Counted from the first letter of the stretch, positions 34,793 through 46,025 are shown. The stretch is DNA of 64,000 nucleotides from Xylaria sp. FL1777 (GCA_022578965.1 MU400581.1:124001-188000); one strand, 5' to 3'. The notes: a model not told the origin generated them from the letters alone. Program-made: numbers and translations.

Positions 34793-35709
34793 TTTTTGCC
34801 ATGTGCCTTTATGATGAGTATATATAAAGGCGAAAGATGAGCTATTTTATTTCTGCTCGTCCAAAAAACAAGTGTCATATGAAGAAATAAAACAAGCAAT
34901 AGCAAGAAAAATTTTGGCCTGTAATATTAAACGTATATATAGCAACCAAAAAAATCAATAGTCATTGATTTGCGATATTACACGGTTCGGTGATAATGAT
35001 GGTTTCAACTTTAACTTCACCGGGACTCCGGACAGTTGAATCCATGTCTCGGCTCATCTGATGAAGTATTACAATTTGAGGTAAGTGGCCCTATATCTTT
35101 GCCTCAGGAGCTTGCCAACACGTTTTTCATGATCCTCGTGCCTCTCTCTAAGATCTGGAAGCTTGTGGTCCCTCCGTTAACGCTCTCGCCATCGTCGGCT
35201 AGCACAAAGGAACCTGGCACCAGTAGATCCTCATTGTTAACCACATGTAGGGCGCTACAGCTATCAAACACGGTGCTATGGTAGAGCGGGTGAAGGGAGT
35301 ATCCAAGCGTTGTATATACTCCTTGATTAGTAAGGATTTCCTGAAGCAAGGTTTGGTCGATCACTGTACACGTAACGTTTGGATTGGGCCACCGGCCATT
35401 ACCCGAGCGCATTCGGCCTTCGACGCCCTCTGCTGCGCATCCATGGTCTCAGTCCCATAGCTCAATTTGGAAATTGAGCGCTGTTTTGGGAACTCAGCAT
35501 AGCGGGCGTGGTGGGAACCTGGGTCGGTTTCAGTTGTGTTCTTTGTTTTCGCATGCCGAACTGAGACCAACTCCCTTCCTGGTTGAAGAACAGAACCCAA
35601 CAAATCGAGAACGAAACACAATGTATCTTCCTCCGGTTGTCATTTTTCAACTAGTAGGATTTAGTTGTTTCATGAAATCCCTACGTAAGATCTATAGCGT
35701 ATTGTCGCC
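34793..35709. other. Intergenic, with one possible small minus-strand ORF
   Basis: Lies between the divergent bHLH and kinase-fusion genes. It holds the frame at 35104-35412 (listed separately). Otherwise AT-rich near 34850-34990, where nothing is seen. Confidence 0.45.
35104..35412 (-). CDS. Possible hypothetical protein or gene remnant, 102 aa
   Basis: A minus-strand frame whose composition is protein-like (LLQEILTNQGVYTTLGYSLH, LLVPGSFVLADDGESVNGG). It has no recognised domain, no clear signal peptide and no joined exon. An overlapping minus frame at 35361-35621 in another phase could belong to the same gene through an intron, but I found no convincing join. It may be the remains of a larger gene. 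Confidence 0.3.
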   Translation of the reverse strand: MRSGNGRWPNPNVTCTVIDQTLLQEILTNQGVYTTLGYSLHPLYHSTVFDSCSALHVVNNEDLLVPGSFVLADDGESVNGGTTSFQILERGTRIMKNVLASS

Positions 35710-38700
35710 ATGGCCCGCTCCTTCGAAGGAGAGTTGCGAGTGCGGAATGAAGCCTGGAGGAGATACCGAATAGAGGGAACTAATCCATTTCTCTCTCACA
35801 CAGCACAAGACCGACTATACCAGAGATTTGTGGTACAAAATCCTCGTCCACTCCCGAATCCTAATACTTTGCATTTCTTTGAGAACTTCGAGTGGAAACC
35901 ATCCCGTTATATATTTGGGCCAGATACCGGTGGGAACATTGATAGATCGACCGACATTGATGCGAATTTGAACCCACGACTGGCTGATGCTCAAGTTCAA
36001 TATCGCCGACTCATTGGCTTTTTCCAACAGCCACGCTATGTTGTGCAGAAAGTCTTAGGTATGGGAGGGAATGGTATAGCTGTCCACTTTAGAGACCACG
36101 GGTCCTCCGCTACAGATGATCCTGGGAGGGATATTGTCGTAAAGGTTGCTCTCGAAGAGTGGCAATGTGATAATATTGAGGCAGAAAAACGAAGTAAGAA
36201 AATTTCTCAGTATTCTTCCTCTCATTTTATTACAATGGCCGCTCCTATACCAAACTGTACACTATAGACTTCTCCCAGCTACTTATAGAGCGCTATTCTG
36301 GTGGACGTAACTGACATTGAGTATTGTAGTGATGAGAGTGAGATGTATCGTCAGATAAAATTCTAGCAATTACTAACATGCTGTAAAATCTATTAGAAAG
36401 TTAAAGGATCTGCGCATTGTGTCCAGATCATTGAACCTCAAGATGTCGGAAAACCTGAGGACGAGCCAGTTGTTTTGCGCCTCGCTGAGTGCGATTCTAG
36501 TACAGATGACGACTCGAGTGGAAATGACAGTTCAACTCGTGCTGAAGTTGTAGGAAGGCATCGAATCCCGAAGAGGAAGTCCCGCAATGATCTATTTTGG
36601 AGAGAAAAAAAACAAAGAAAAATAGAACGAGAAGAAGAAATTGAAGAAGAAATAGAAACACAAGAACAATTAGGAGGGAGAAAAGATTACATAATCATGG
36701 AATACCTACAGAATGGGAGTCTTGCAAACTTAATAATCAAACTTAATGAAGAGGAACCAGACGATATCAAACTTGCTAGGATACCGAACCGAGTGCTGTG
36801 GGGATTTTGGCTCTGTTGTAAGTGTCTAGAAAATCCAACGAGAAATCAGGCAGCCAGTGATCTCATGTAAAGACAGTGATTAGAGCCTGTATAGGGATGG
36901 AATATCCTCCGCGAAAGTTTCACCCCTTAAGAAAGAGACCAGAAATCCCTCAAGGTGCGGTGTCTTACTTTCGAGCAAGGGCGAACAGAATGATACGTGA
37001 GTGCAGAAGCCTGGGAATCCGACTTTTCAATCCACAGGAGCATGCGCGACTGCAAGCCGAGTACGAGCAACTCGAGGGTGACCTCATAGAGAATCTACCA
37101 AACCGAGGAGGAAAGGCAGCTCTGAATTGGAAATTAGAAAGGAGACAAAATATGGTACATCGCGATCTTGACCCAACAAACAGTTTGTCTCTCTACCTAA
37201 AGCTCCACTACACATGCTGACAGCGGTCAAGTTTTCGTCGATGGCTTTGAACTTGATAACCCTGCTCTGAAACACTGGCAAGAGACGAAAAAATCAATGG
37301 CTAGTAAAGATGATGACGATGATGACGATGACGATGATGATGATGACGACACCCCAGCCAAATTTTTGCAGTACACTGGCAAACGGCCAGATCGGCTGAG
37401 CCAAGAGCATGAGCTCATACCAAGATTAAAGGTATGTTCTCATGAAACTTGAAGACCTGGCAAGACACAATGGTTGACAGTAGGGATCTTAGTTAGGAGA
37501 TTTTGGACTAGCAATGTGTGCAAAACGAGAAAAGACAAAGTACGTATCATATCCGGTATCAGTGCGTTACCTTGTTCTTCAGGCTTATTGTTAATAGTTG
37601 GTATTACTTATTCAACCGGGTAGCAAACAAACTCGGAGAACACCCCCCTGTAAGCATTTCTGGGTTCAAATTTCCAATCTAGTAGCTAAGAAAAAGTTTT
37701 AGGAATTCTTCGGCCCCGAATGGGAAAAGGTTGACGGTGGGGGAGATGGAGATTACCTCGCCAATTCCAGGACTTGCGGATATTATAGCAACAAAACGAA
37801 CATCTGGAGTATTGGAATGGTAGGTGCTATGTCAACATCGATCAATCTCCTTGTTTTCATTCAAGTAACATATGAGGAGAGAAACTCTACCAAGAATTCA
37901 GATTCAAATGTAACAATAATATACTATGTGAACTTGTATGGTGGGGAGTGGGCGGTGTATTCTAAGGAGTACCCAGCACTTTGGCAGCGACCTCTTAGTC
38001 TTCCAGATCTCGTCGTGTAGCAAGTCGCCGTGTTAATACTAACATGCTTTAGACAATGTGGGAGTTGATTACTAAGACGATAGGACCTACTCCACCGAAT
38101 CCTCAACCTCCCTACAATGAAAGAGGCAATTACCCGCCTTACAATAGACACGGTCAGAGTAATTTTGACCAGGTTCTCAGAGACCCGGCATATGTCGACT
38201 TCAAAATTTCCTACTGTCCTCTACTACGGGATCCAGACGTGGACGAGTATGATTGGGTTGATGAAACACTGAGGGAGACAATTTTTCAATGCAGTAAGGG
38301 GACCCCAGGATAGATAATGAAATGCCATGAGCCAACTGACATAGTTTCTGCCAGTGTACCATAAACCTGATGATAGGCCTACTTTGGCTGAGCTGCTCAG
38401 ACAGGCTGAGGAGACTCTCCAAGCCGATAAATTCCCGTTAGAGACTGATGCATTTATCAGAGATTGGATACAATTTTGGTTCTTCGATGCTGGTACTAAT
38501 GACCCATCACCCGGAAGCCCTCCCTCTCCTCCTCCTCCGTCGCTGGCGCCGCCAGGGGGGCCGGGGGGGCCGGGGGGGCCGGCTGCTCCTCCTCTACCTC
38601 CTCAATATATTCCTCCGCCAGGACCTCCTGCGGCACCTGCAGCTCCTAATCCGTCAAACACAGGCCAGGCGGCGCCCCAAGTCGCAGGGCTTCAAAACGC

Positions 38701-39561
38701 GATTGCTCAAGATGATCTAAATAATCCCATTCGCCAGCAACTTCGGGCCGCATTCGATGCGGACTTTCCATGGGGCTGGCTTCGAGTCCCTAACGCAGGG
38801 ACTGGACTATTATGCGGCTTATATGCAATTGCACACAGTTTGGAGCACCAACTGGGGCTAAATCCCACGATCAACGGCGTCGCGCATAATCTAAACAGTC
38901 TCCCGACAGCAGATGATCTCCTTGCTATATACAGACAGCTCAGAACCGCTGGGTACTTTGATCCGTTCTTCACTGCGGCCGAGCTCGCTTCGGCCAATAA
39001 TTTTAATGTAGACGTACTGGGCGTGATCCTCAGTGAATGGGGTCGAACAGTGAATATTGAGTAAGTGGTTTTATTTGTTTGTTTGTTTTTTGGTGAAGAG
39101 GAGGTGAACGGGGGTTTGTTTCTCAAGGTGCCATTCAACTAGCCAAGCATGACGTTTTCCTTCTTCCCACTACCCCTTTAATTCCCTTAGAGTCTCGTAA
39201 TGTGCGTAAGGGTTACTAATCCATTGGTTTTTATAGCTTGTCACTGGGGTATATCCTCAGAGGTCGAAACGGAGTTATGCACACAGCGAGCCCTTACAAC
39301 AATCCTAGGTACATTTGGATTTATAACGACAATGCTCAGGATATCGCGATTAGCGGGGGTGCTACAGGCACCAACGTGTTGAACCACTATGAAGGACTAA
39401 GACGAGATGACGATCTCCCAGACTATGAGTCTGACGATAGTGGTGATAGTGGTGATAGTGGTGATAGTGATGATGGTGATGATGGTGATGATGGTGATGA
39501 TGGTGATGATGGTGATGATGGTGATGATGGTGATGATGGTGATGATGGTGATGATAGCTAG
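35710..39561 (+). CDS. Protein kinase fused to OTU-like cysteine-protease-like domain, about 11 exons, about 972 aa
   Basis: Proposed exons: 35710-36193, 36330-36349 (microexon, uncertain), 36397-36817, 36877-37182, 37232-37431, 37493-37539, 37598-37649, 37703-37819, 38053-38293, 38355-39060 and 39237-39561; the sum is in phase. Kinase: Gly loop GMGGNG (about 118), VVKVAL (Lys145), hinge IIMEYLQNGSLA (about 269), HRDLDPTN (Asp405, Asn present), LGDFGLA (Asp480), PPEFFGPEW in place of APE, TNIWSIGMTMWELIT, and PDDRPTLAELL (about 630). It therefore looks catalytically intact, with two insertions: a Lys/Glu-rich one before the hinge and a 14-Asp run (37309-37350) between HRD and DFG. A Pro/Gly linker (about 680-730) leads to a domain with LLCGLYAIAHSLE (Cys783) and IWIYNDNAQ..LNHYEGL (His915), arranged like OTU-type papain-fold proteases. 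The C-terminus is Gly-Asp-Asp repeats. Kinase call secure; OTU call inferred. Confidence 0.8.
39436..39555 (+). repeat. In-frame GATGATGGT / GATAGTGGT minisatellite
   Basis: A run of 9-bp units (GGTGATAGT, then GGTGATGAT) of about 120 bp forms the 3' coding end of the kinase-fusion gene and encodes Gly-Asp-Ser/Gly-Asp-Asp repeats. Such runs change copy number easily. Confidence 0.9.
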
Positions 39562-40310
39562 GGTGCAAGTGAAGGGGCTCTTATTAAGTATTAAATAAAC
39601 TTGAAAGTTATGAAGTTGGACCGGACGTAACAATTAGAATAGTAAGAAAGAGTAGAGGTCTATTGCTAGTAACACGGCTCAGTTTAATCTAAATATCAGT
39701 TTTGTAATATATCTTTTTGTGGTGAATTCAAGCCACCAATAATAATCTCTTCGATACCAGGGTCTCTTCGCAATAGGATCAAAACCTCCTCAAGGGAGGA
39801 TTTAGCTGTAAGGAGTTGGTGTAATTACTAGATAATACGAGTTCGCATCTACCCAGTCTCTATAATACCTATGCATTGCTTCTCAGAACGAATTAAGGCC
39901 TCCAAACCAGCTACAACAGTCTAGATAACCTTTCGGGGTGTATTATCACTTGCTGATATCGGTTAGGTCGATCTAGGTACCTATGCGGGTTATCTCTTGC
40001 CAAGGCTTTAGGAGCCCGGAGCTTGACCTGCCTGAAGGGGATGGTGCAACGTCACGACCATCTAAGACCAGCTCCAGTTGCCCAATCTAGATCAGTCACC
40101 ATGCGAGTGGAACGGCGGAAGCAGGGTTGTGACAAGCCTTTGTTCTAGCCAATGACCCTTGATAGGCCGGTCATACAAACGCAATATACGCTATAAAGAG
40201 TCGAGCATCGGCTACGATACTCTTTGGTCGTCACCCGCGGCAATTCGTATCCTCCCGACCTTCCCCTACATTCTCTCTCCTCTCTTACCTTTTAAGATCG
40301 AGCAGCGATC
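39562..40310. other. Intergenic; promoter of the carboxypeptidase gene
   Basis: No gene is supportable. A TATAAAG box lies at about 40192-40198, and AGCCAATG (CCAAT-type) at about 40147-40154, both suitably placed for the gene starting at 40311. Confidence 0.55.
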
Positions 40311-41837
40311 ATGAAACTGACACAGGCAAGCAGCGTTCTCCTCCTGGCTGGGCTTGCTAGCTCATGCTTGCTCCCCGAGGAGCGCGCGGGTGGCTCCATC
40401 CGGAAGTCACTTAACCGCCGCCAAGGTAACACTGGAAAAGCGATTGGCAAAGGAGACCGCTTCAGTAGTGGAAGCTTGTTCCCACGCGGTATCGGCAGCG
40501 GGAACGCGACCGATATGAGCACAATTCTCAACGTCAATGAGGTATCGACTGGCCTGCAGGGATTAGTAAAAGAGTATGGAATTGAGACCTTTACCACTCC
40601 GTACAAGACCTACGAAGGTCGGACAATTACAGGGGCGAAGGTTGGTGGTTCGGGCACTTACCATGTATACCTGAACGGTGGCATCCAGTAAGTAATCCGC
40701 GGGCTCATTCACTCCTTGTTTTGGGAATTTGAGAGTACAGGCAGTCTTCTCAGGCCAAGGTCGGGTGCTTAGGGCTTTCCATGTTGCTTAAACACTCACA
40801 AGTCACGATTCAGCTAGCAATAACTGACTCTAATTATTGCAGTGCCCGTGAGCGTGGTTCTCACGACAGTGTTCTGTACTTTATTTCAGACCTGTTGTAC
40901 GCCCAGAAGCACGGGACAGGTTTAACCTACGGCAAGAAAGCATACACAAATGCCGATGTGGTCAAAGCTCTGAGCGCAGGCATTGTCGTGACACCCTTGA
41001 TCAACCCAGATGGTGTTAATTATGATCAAACGTCCAACAGCTGCTGGCGCAAGAACCGCAATCCTAAGAGTTCAAGCAGTCGGGATCCCGATACTATTGG
41101 TATTGACCTGAATCGTAACTTCGACTTCGCTTGGGATCTGTCGAAGTGGGCTTCGAGTGTAGCTAGTGAGGTGGCTTCGTCAAGTCCTTCATCCGAAGTA
41201 TTCCACGGGACCGCGGCCTTTTCGGAGCCCGAATCGCAAAGCATGAAGTATGTCTTGGATACCTACACTAAGGTCAGATGGTTTATCGATCTCCACTCGT
41301 ACGCCGGCGATGTCTTGTACAGCTGGGGTAGCGACACAGACCAGAGCACCCAGCCGTACAAGAACTTCCTGAACGCGACCTACAACAGCGTTCGAGGCAT
41401 TACTGGCGATTCAACGAGCTCCAAGTACGGCGAGTACATCTCTGCTGAGGATTTGAGCAACATCCAGACTTCGGGTAAACGCTTTGGCAGCGCCATGTCC
41501 ACCTCCACCGGCAACACATACACAGTCATGCAATCTGCATACCTGTATCCTACATCTGGGGCCAGTGACGACTACGCCTTCTCTCGCCACGTCGCAAACC
41601 CTGCTCTAAACAAAGTCTATTCCTACACTGTGGAATTCGGGTTTGGAAACAACCAAGCTTCGTGTCCCTTCTACCCCACAGCGGCTCAGTACACGAGCAG
41701 CTTGCAGGAGACGAATGCGGGCTTCAGTAAGTAATGACAACATGAGTAGTTTCACCGAAATCCCCGTCGAATTCTTTACTGACAGGCCCCTCACAGTTGA
41801 ATTTTTGCTCGCAGCAGTCGACATCGGGCTCGAGTAA
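40311..41837 (+). CDS. Secreted zinc metallocarboxypeptidase (M14A), 3 exons, 433 aa
   Basis: Exons 40311-40687, 40843-41726 and 41797-41837; introns of 155 and 70 bp. The enzyme removes C-terminal residues using a zinc-bound water. Residues 1-19 are a signal peptide (MKLTQASSVLLLAGLASSC). The first intron splits the zinc-binding motif: joining gives GGIQHARERGSH with ligands His126 and Glu129; the third ligand is His277 in FIDLHSYAG. Substrate-binding and catalytic features: INPDGVNY, CWRKNRNP, DLNRNFDF, and catalytic Glu390 in YTVEFGFG. The short last exon gives EFLLAAVDIGLE, the usual C-terminal helix. The pro-region appears short compared with pancreatic-type enzymes. The acceptor at 41795-41796 was chosen over one 20 bp upstream because only it keeps that helix in frame. 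Confidence 0.93.
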
Positions 41838-42493
41838 AGAGAGAGAAGAAGAAAACCCCCTTTAATAGCAGTAGATACTACATGTCGACGATTGAGCTCT
41901 TTGTGGGCAGCATTTACGTTTAAGAAACGTAGCCAAATTTCAAATAGCGTTGTGTTTGTGCTCCGATTGACTCATCCTAGGGTGGGATGGTGACTCTGTG
42001 CGCCACATGTGTGATACAGGCATTGCAGGCTTTGCGATAGCAAAACATGAAATGCTAATGGAAATGGTAAAACAAAATACGATCGGATAAATCTTGGAGT
42101 TATTTAGAGATGTAGCATTAAAGTTTAGTGTTTCATGTCATGTGACCACGTCTATACTATATGTAGGTAGTAGGAAAGTACCTATACCTACCTAGGTACT
42201 GCGTAGGTACCCGTGCAGACTCCACTTCCGCCACACCTTAAACAGGAGACAGGAGCAACTGCTGACCTCTGGTGTAGGTGGTCAATTTGCAAAAACCCGG
42301 CTAGGCTGCTGCTACCAGAATCCTCTGCAATCGCCAATCTCGGGTCTTCGTGTGTCTTCAGCTCGACATCTTCAAAACCTGTCAAAGCCTAGAAATTCAG
42401 CTCAGCCAAATCCACCATAATCACTAGTGTGTCAGATACACCTATCATCGCGCTCAGAGAAGCCCGCCAGACCTCCCAGCACCATCCGTCTTT
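41838..42493. other. Intergenic with palindromic TAGGTACC run
   Basis: No gene is supportable. Self-complementary runs of the type GTAGGTAGTAGG / CCTACCTAGGTACTGCGTAGG are at about 42163-42210. Confidence 0.5.
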
Positions 42494-43051
42494 GTGCATC
42501 TCCTAATGGCTGCACCGGTCGCCCAACGAGCATCCAACCAGCCAAAATCCACTCCAAAAGGCACTCCAGATATTGTCGAGGCGAAGGTCACACTTGCGAT
42601 TGATGCGTACCGGTCGGGGCGATATTCGACGATAAAAGCCGCCGCGGAAGCCTTCGACGCCCCATACTATCGAACAAGGGGTCGGTATCAAGGCCGCCAC
42701 ACTCGCGAGCTTAATGGTGGACATCAGAAGGTGTTGACTGAGGCGATGGAAGCCGCGTTACACTCGGCCATGCAACGGCTAGCCGCGCAAGGCGCCCGCA
42801 TTAGTGCCAATCGCGTGTGGTGTACAGCCAACGACATACTGAAACTCGCGGTGGATGATGGGAGTCAGCCACAGCTCATAGGGCGCCAGTCAGCCCGGAA
42901 TTTTCTGGCTCGGAACCAAAATCTGGTGAAGAAGCTTAAAAAGGCGCAGTCGCAGGCGCAGAAAGGACCGCCGCAGCCACGAAAGGGACGGCTGCAGTTA
43001 CATAAAGAACAGCTGCAGCGGCAAAAAAGGTCATCGAGCGCTCCTCCTTAG
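42494..43051 (+). pseudogene. Orphan N-terminus of a Pogo/Fot1-type transposase (Psq HTH plus CENP-B-like HTH), 185 aa
   Basis: The frame begins in an initiator-poor context (likely ATG at 42506, giving MAAPVAQRASNQPK). It contains a Psq-type helix-turn-helix (KVTLAIDAYRSGRYSTIKAAAEAFDAPYYRTRGRYQGRH) listed here in parts: VTLAIDAYRSGRY, STIKAAAEAFDAP and YYRTRGRYQG. A CENP-B-type part follows (EMEAALHSAMQRLAAQGARI is approximate wording; seen are LTEAMEAALHSAMQRLA and ISANRVWCTANDILKLA). Then comes a Lys/Gln-rich repetitive tail (QSQAQKGPPQPRKGRLQLHK). The DDE catalytic domain of such transposases is missing and the downstream 1.7 kb has none. So this is either a truncated element or a host gene derived from one. 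No terminal repeats were found. Confidence 0.65.
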
Positions 43052-44764
43052 TGTGCGACGGTGGAGTCTGCATAGATGCTGTTTGCGGAGATTGCCAGTT
43101 CAGTCCTGGGCTGTTGTTGCCGTCCAACCGAAACTGATTTAATCACGTCATTAAATTCAAATCGCCCGAATTTATACTCCCTAGCAAAGTCAGCCTGGTT
43201 CATAGACACTAGTCACGGCCTCTCTATCGTTCAAAGAGAGTACCTAACTGATAAAGTGGCAATTCACTCTGCTGCTTATTGCTGTCAGATGAGACTGGGT
43301 TATGGCATTCATCGAAAACGTCAAGCTGGCCTGGATAACCTGACCTCAACTGAAGCCCAAACCTCCCTGCCTATCTGGAAGATCAAGAAGCAGGAACTCA
43401 GGGAACGTCAAAATATGGTGCACGGTTATTATCGAAGCCTCGAATGCAAGAAGCAAGGGGTAACTTACGGATAGCTCGTGGTGTCGTTTCGTACTCGGGG
43501 CTGGTTCAGTGAAGGAGTGTGAAATTGTGAAATCTCGAACGCGTCAAGGGAGATATGTGGTGATGTATCTGTCGAGAGCGTTTGTAGGCTGCCGTGCTAC
43601 TGGATCAGAGAAGAGATCCCGAATCGTAAGTCTGATGTCACATTACTCCCTGCTAAGAACCTTAGACAGCCTATATCTTGCGCCTTGGGACGGGTCGAAT
43701 CGCGTATAGGCAGCAAATACACTCTGTTTCTGCTCAGATGTAAAACCATACTCCATAGTAGGTGGTTCTGGAGACATCATGGGTCCTGTGCTGTTCAGTA
43801 GTCCCAGACGCCCAGCCTTGAATAGATAATTTTGGTGGGCAATAAGTAACAATAAGACTGATTATTCAAGAGCTCACGGCACTTGACGATTAGCCTTGAA
43901 GAATATTGACACGTTGGTAACTCACAATGCATGCGGTTGTTTGTTTTAAGACATTATAGGGGATAGGCAAGACTCAGGAGTATCCAGTTGCGATACAAAC
44001 TTACGTATTCGTTTGGTAACTTGGAACATAGTATACTGCGTAAGAGAACTTTGCCCGTCCATCTCTTTGAGCCGCAAATATGGATCGCAAGGTCCATGAA
44101 TAAGACTGACCCCTCATTCGCTATAACATCACAGGTGCCGATCAACGTTGCCCCCATTCGGATCAACTCCCTCCGCACTTAGGTAGTTAGTAATACTTGT
44201 ACGACGTACAAAAGGGGGTTACAGGCCATGAGATTCCTCGTTCCTGTTGGGGTTTTAGATTCTTGTCGATGAGAAAACCAAGCCTGATGCGACGTTTGCT
44301 TCCTTGACGCCACTACAGTCAAACACGAGCCTATAGATGTATACACAAGCGGCCAGTCCACGATACATTCAGAGACCACCAAGCTGTCGAGTTGTCAAGG
44401 GAGCAGAAAATATAGGAGAGGTCTTGGCACTCTATGAGCGCTAGAATGGCCAGGTGGCCCCTTTTTCATTGCTTTTATGATCTTTACTAGCAATTTTCAA
44501 GCTAGATCCGAGATGATCTTAGCCGCACGCGCGTGTAAAGTCTTACTTAGCTCCTTGTGTCGACACGCCGTATGGGTTGGGGAACAACAATAGTTAGGAG
44601 GCTCTTTTCCCTATCCTCTCACATTTCTGGTAATCTAGACCTGGAAAAAAACTAACATCTGGCTTGTTAGCTAACAAAATGCAACCAAGATTAGTTACAC
44701 GATTGGAGCACCATGATAAGCCAAGGTAAGCAACTACTAATTCACTGCAGTTCAGGCTTTTAAT
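43052..44764. other. Gene-free stretch, no transposase remainder seen
   Basis: 1.7 kb with only short frames and no domain signal. The remainder of the transposase was looked for here and not recognised. Confidence 0.45.
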
Positions 44765-46025
44765 CTACAAACGACTTGTCCTCCCCTTGGGTTCCTCTAA
44801 AAATTGTAGGTTGACCGGCGAGATCGCCTTCCCTGTCTCGAAGTAACTGACAATGTTCTGCATGCCCAGCGCTTCGAAGCCGATGTGGGAATCGATAGAT
44901 GCACCGGCATTATGTGAGAGCAGTTCTACGTTCTTCATTGCCGCTAATTCGGGGTTGACTTGCGGCTCGTACTCATGTACATCAAGTCCCGCGGCAGCAA
45001 TATGTCCCGACTTCAGAGCATCAATGAGCGCAGCTTCGTCAATCAGCTTGCCACGAGCGATGTTGACGATTCGAGAACCAGGCTTGAGTTTGCGGAGCAA
45101 GGGGGCTGACAGAAGCTTGTCTCCACCGAATGGCGTCGCGACAACCACGCAATCCGCTTTGCCTAGGAGCCCCTCGAGCTCTTTCTCGTATACGGCTTGG
45201 GTCTCTGCCTCGATATTCGACGGCATGCGCACAATATCGTTATATAAGATTTTCATGTCGAGGGCACGGTGTGCCTTCTCAGCGATGCGGCGCCCTATGC
45301 GCCCGTAGCCTATTATTCCGAGCGTGTGGCCTGACGGGTTCCGGCTTATAGATGCCAGGTTGCGGTTTGCGTCTACAAACTGGTCCACGGAAGCCGATCG
45401 AGCCGCGATTGCGGACCACGGAAGTTGACGGAAAGCGCTTATTATGAGATACAGTGCCACGTCGGCGACACTCTCCGTACATGCCGCTGCCGCATTGCAG
45501 TAGATGACGCCTGGAATAAAGGCAGTCTCTGTCAGCCTAAAATATTTCTCCCAGCAGTGTAGCATAGCAAGCTGTCAGAGACACAAGAGAAAGGTAAGAG
45601 AGATGTCTAAGAGCTTACCCTTCTTTGCCATAGCCTTCGTATCAACCCAATCAAAGCCAGCTCCAGCGCTTGCGAAGATACGGCACGAGTCAGGCAATAG
45701 TGATATTAGCTCCTCATCCCAGTTGCCCATTTCACCCCCAGTATTCCAGAATGGTCGATACAAGGCCACGAAATCGCCGAATTTCTTGGATTGTAAGGCT
45801 GCTTTGAAGTCATTTCGGTTCATGCTGGCCAAGTTGTGCTACTCAGTATGACGGTCATATTGTTTTGCCAAAAGAAAAAAAAAAGATAAAAATAAACTAT
45901 AGCAGAGGGCCACGGTGAACTCACCTATAAGACCTTCGAACGTCGAATTTGGCTTGAAATTCGGCGTACGCGTCGTGGTTCCAGCGGATGTCATCACCCA
46001 GATGAAGAACAATCGGTTTTCCCAT
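44765..46025 (-). CDS. D-isomer-specific 2-hydroxyacid dehydrogenase, 3 exons, 350 aa
   Basis: Exons (minus) 45925-46025, 45619-45824 and 44765-45510; introns of 100 and 108 bp. The start at 46025 gives MGKPIVLHLGDDIRWNHDAY, and joins give RRSYSMNRNDFK and MAKKGVIYCNAAAACTES, both in phase. The enzyme reduces a 2-keto acid (glyoxylate, hydroxypyruvate or branched-chain keto acids) with NAD(P)H; the exact substrate is unclear. Motifs: RPFWNTGGEMGNWDEELI and ASAGAGFDWVD (substrate domain); LGIIGYGRIGRRIAEKA (dinucleotide GxGxxG); VNIARGKLIDEAAL (catalytic Arg region); DVHEYEPQVNPEL (Glu); LLSHNAGAS (catalytic His). Length is normal. The C-terminal SRL resembles a PTS1-like signal (the last residues are RTSRL, ending Ser-Arg-Leu), so a peroxisomal location is possible. 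Confidence 0.93.

Noticed and set aside
37817..38020. Separate small gene within the kinase locus
   Set aside because: The frame is simply the continuation of exon 7 into an intron; the kinase motif requires splicing it out.
39362..39568. Poly-His frame on the minus strand
   Set aside because: Produced by the complement of the GAT repeat; the plus frame continues the OTU-like domain.
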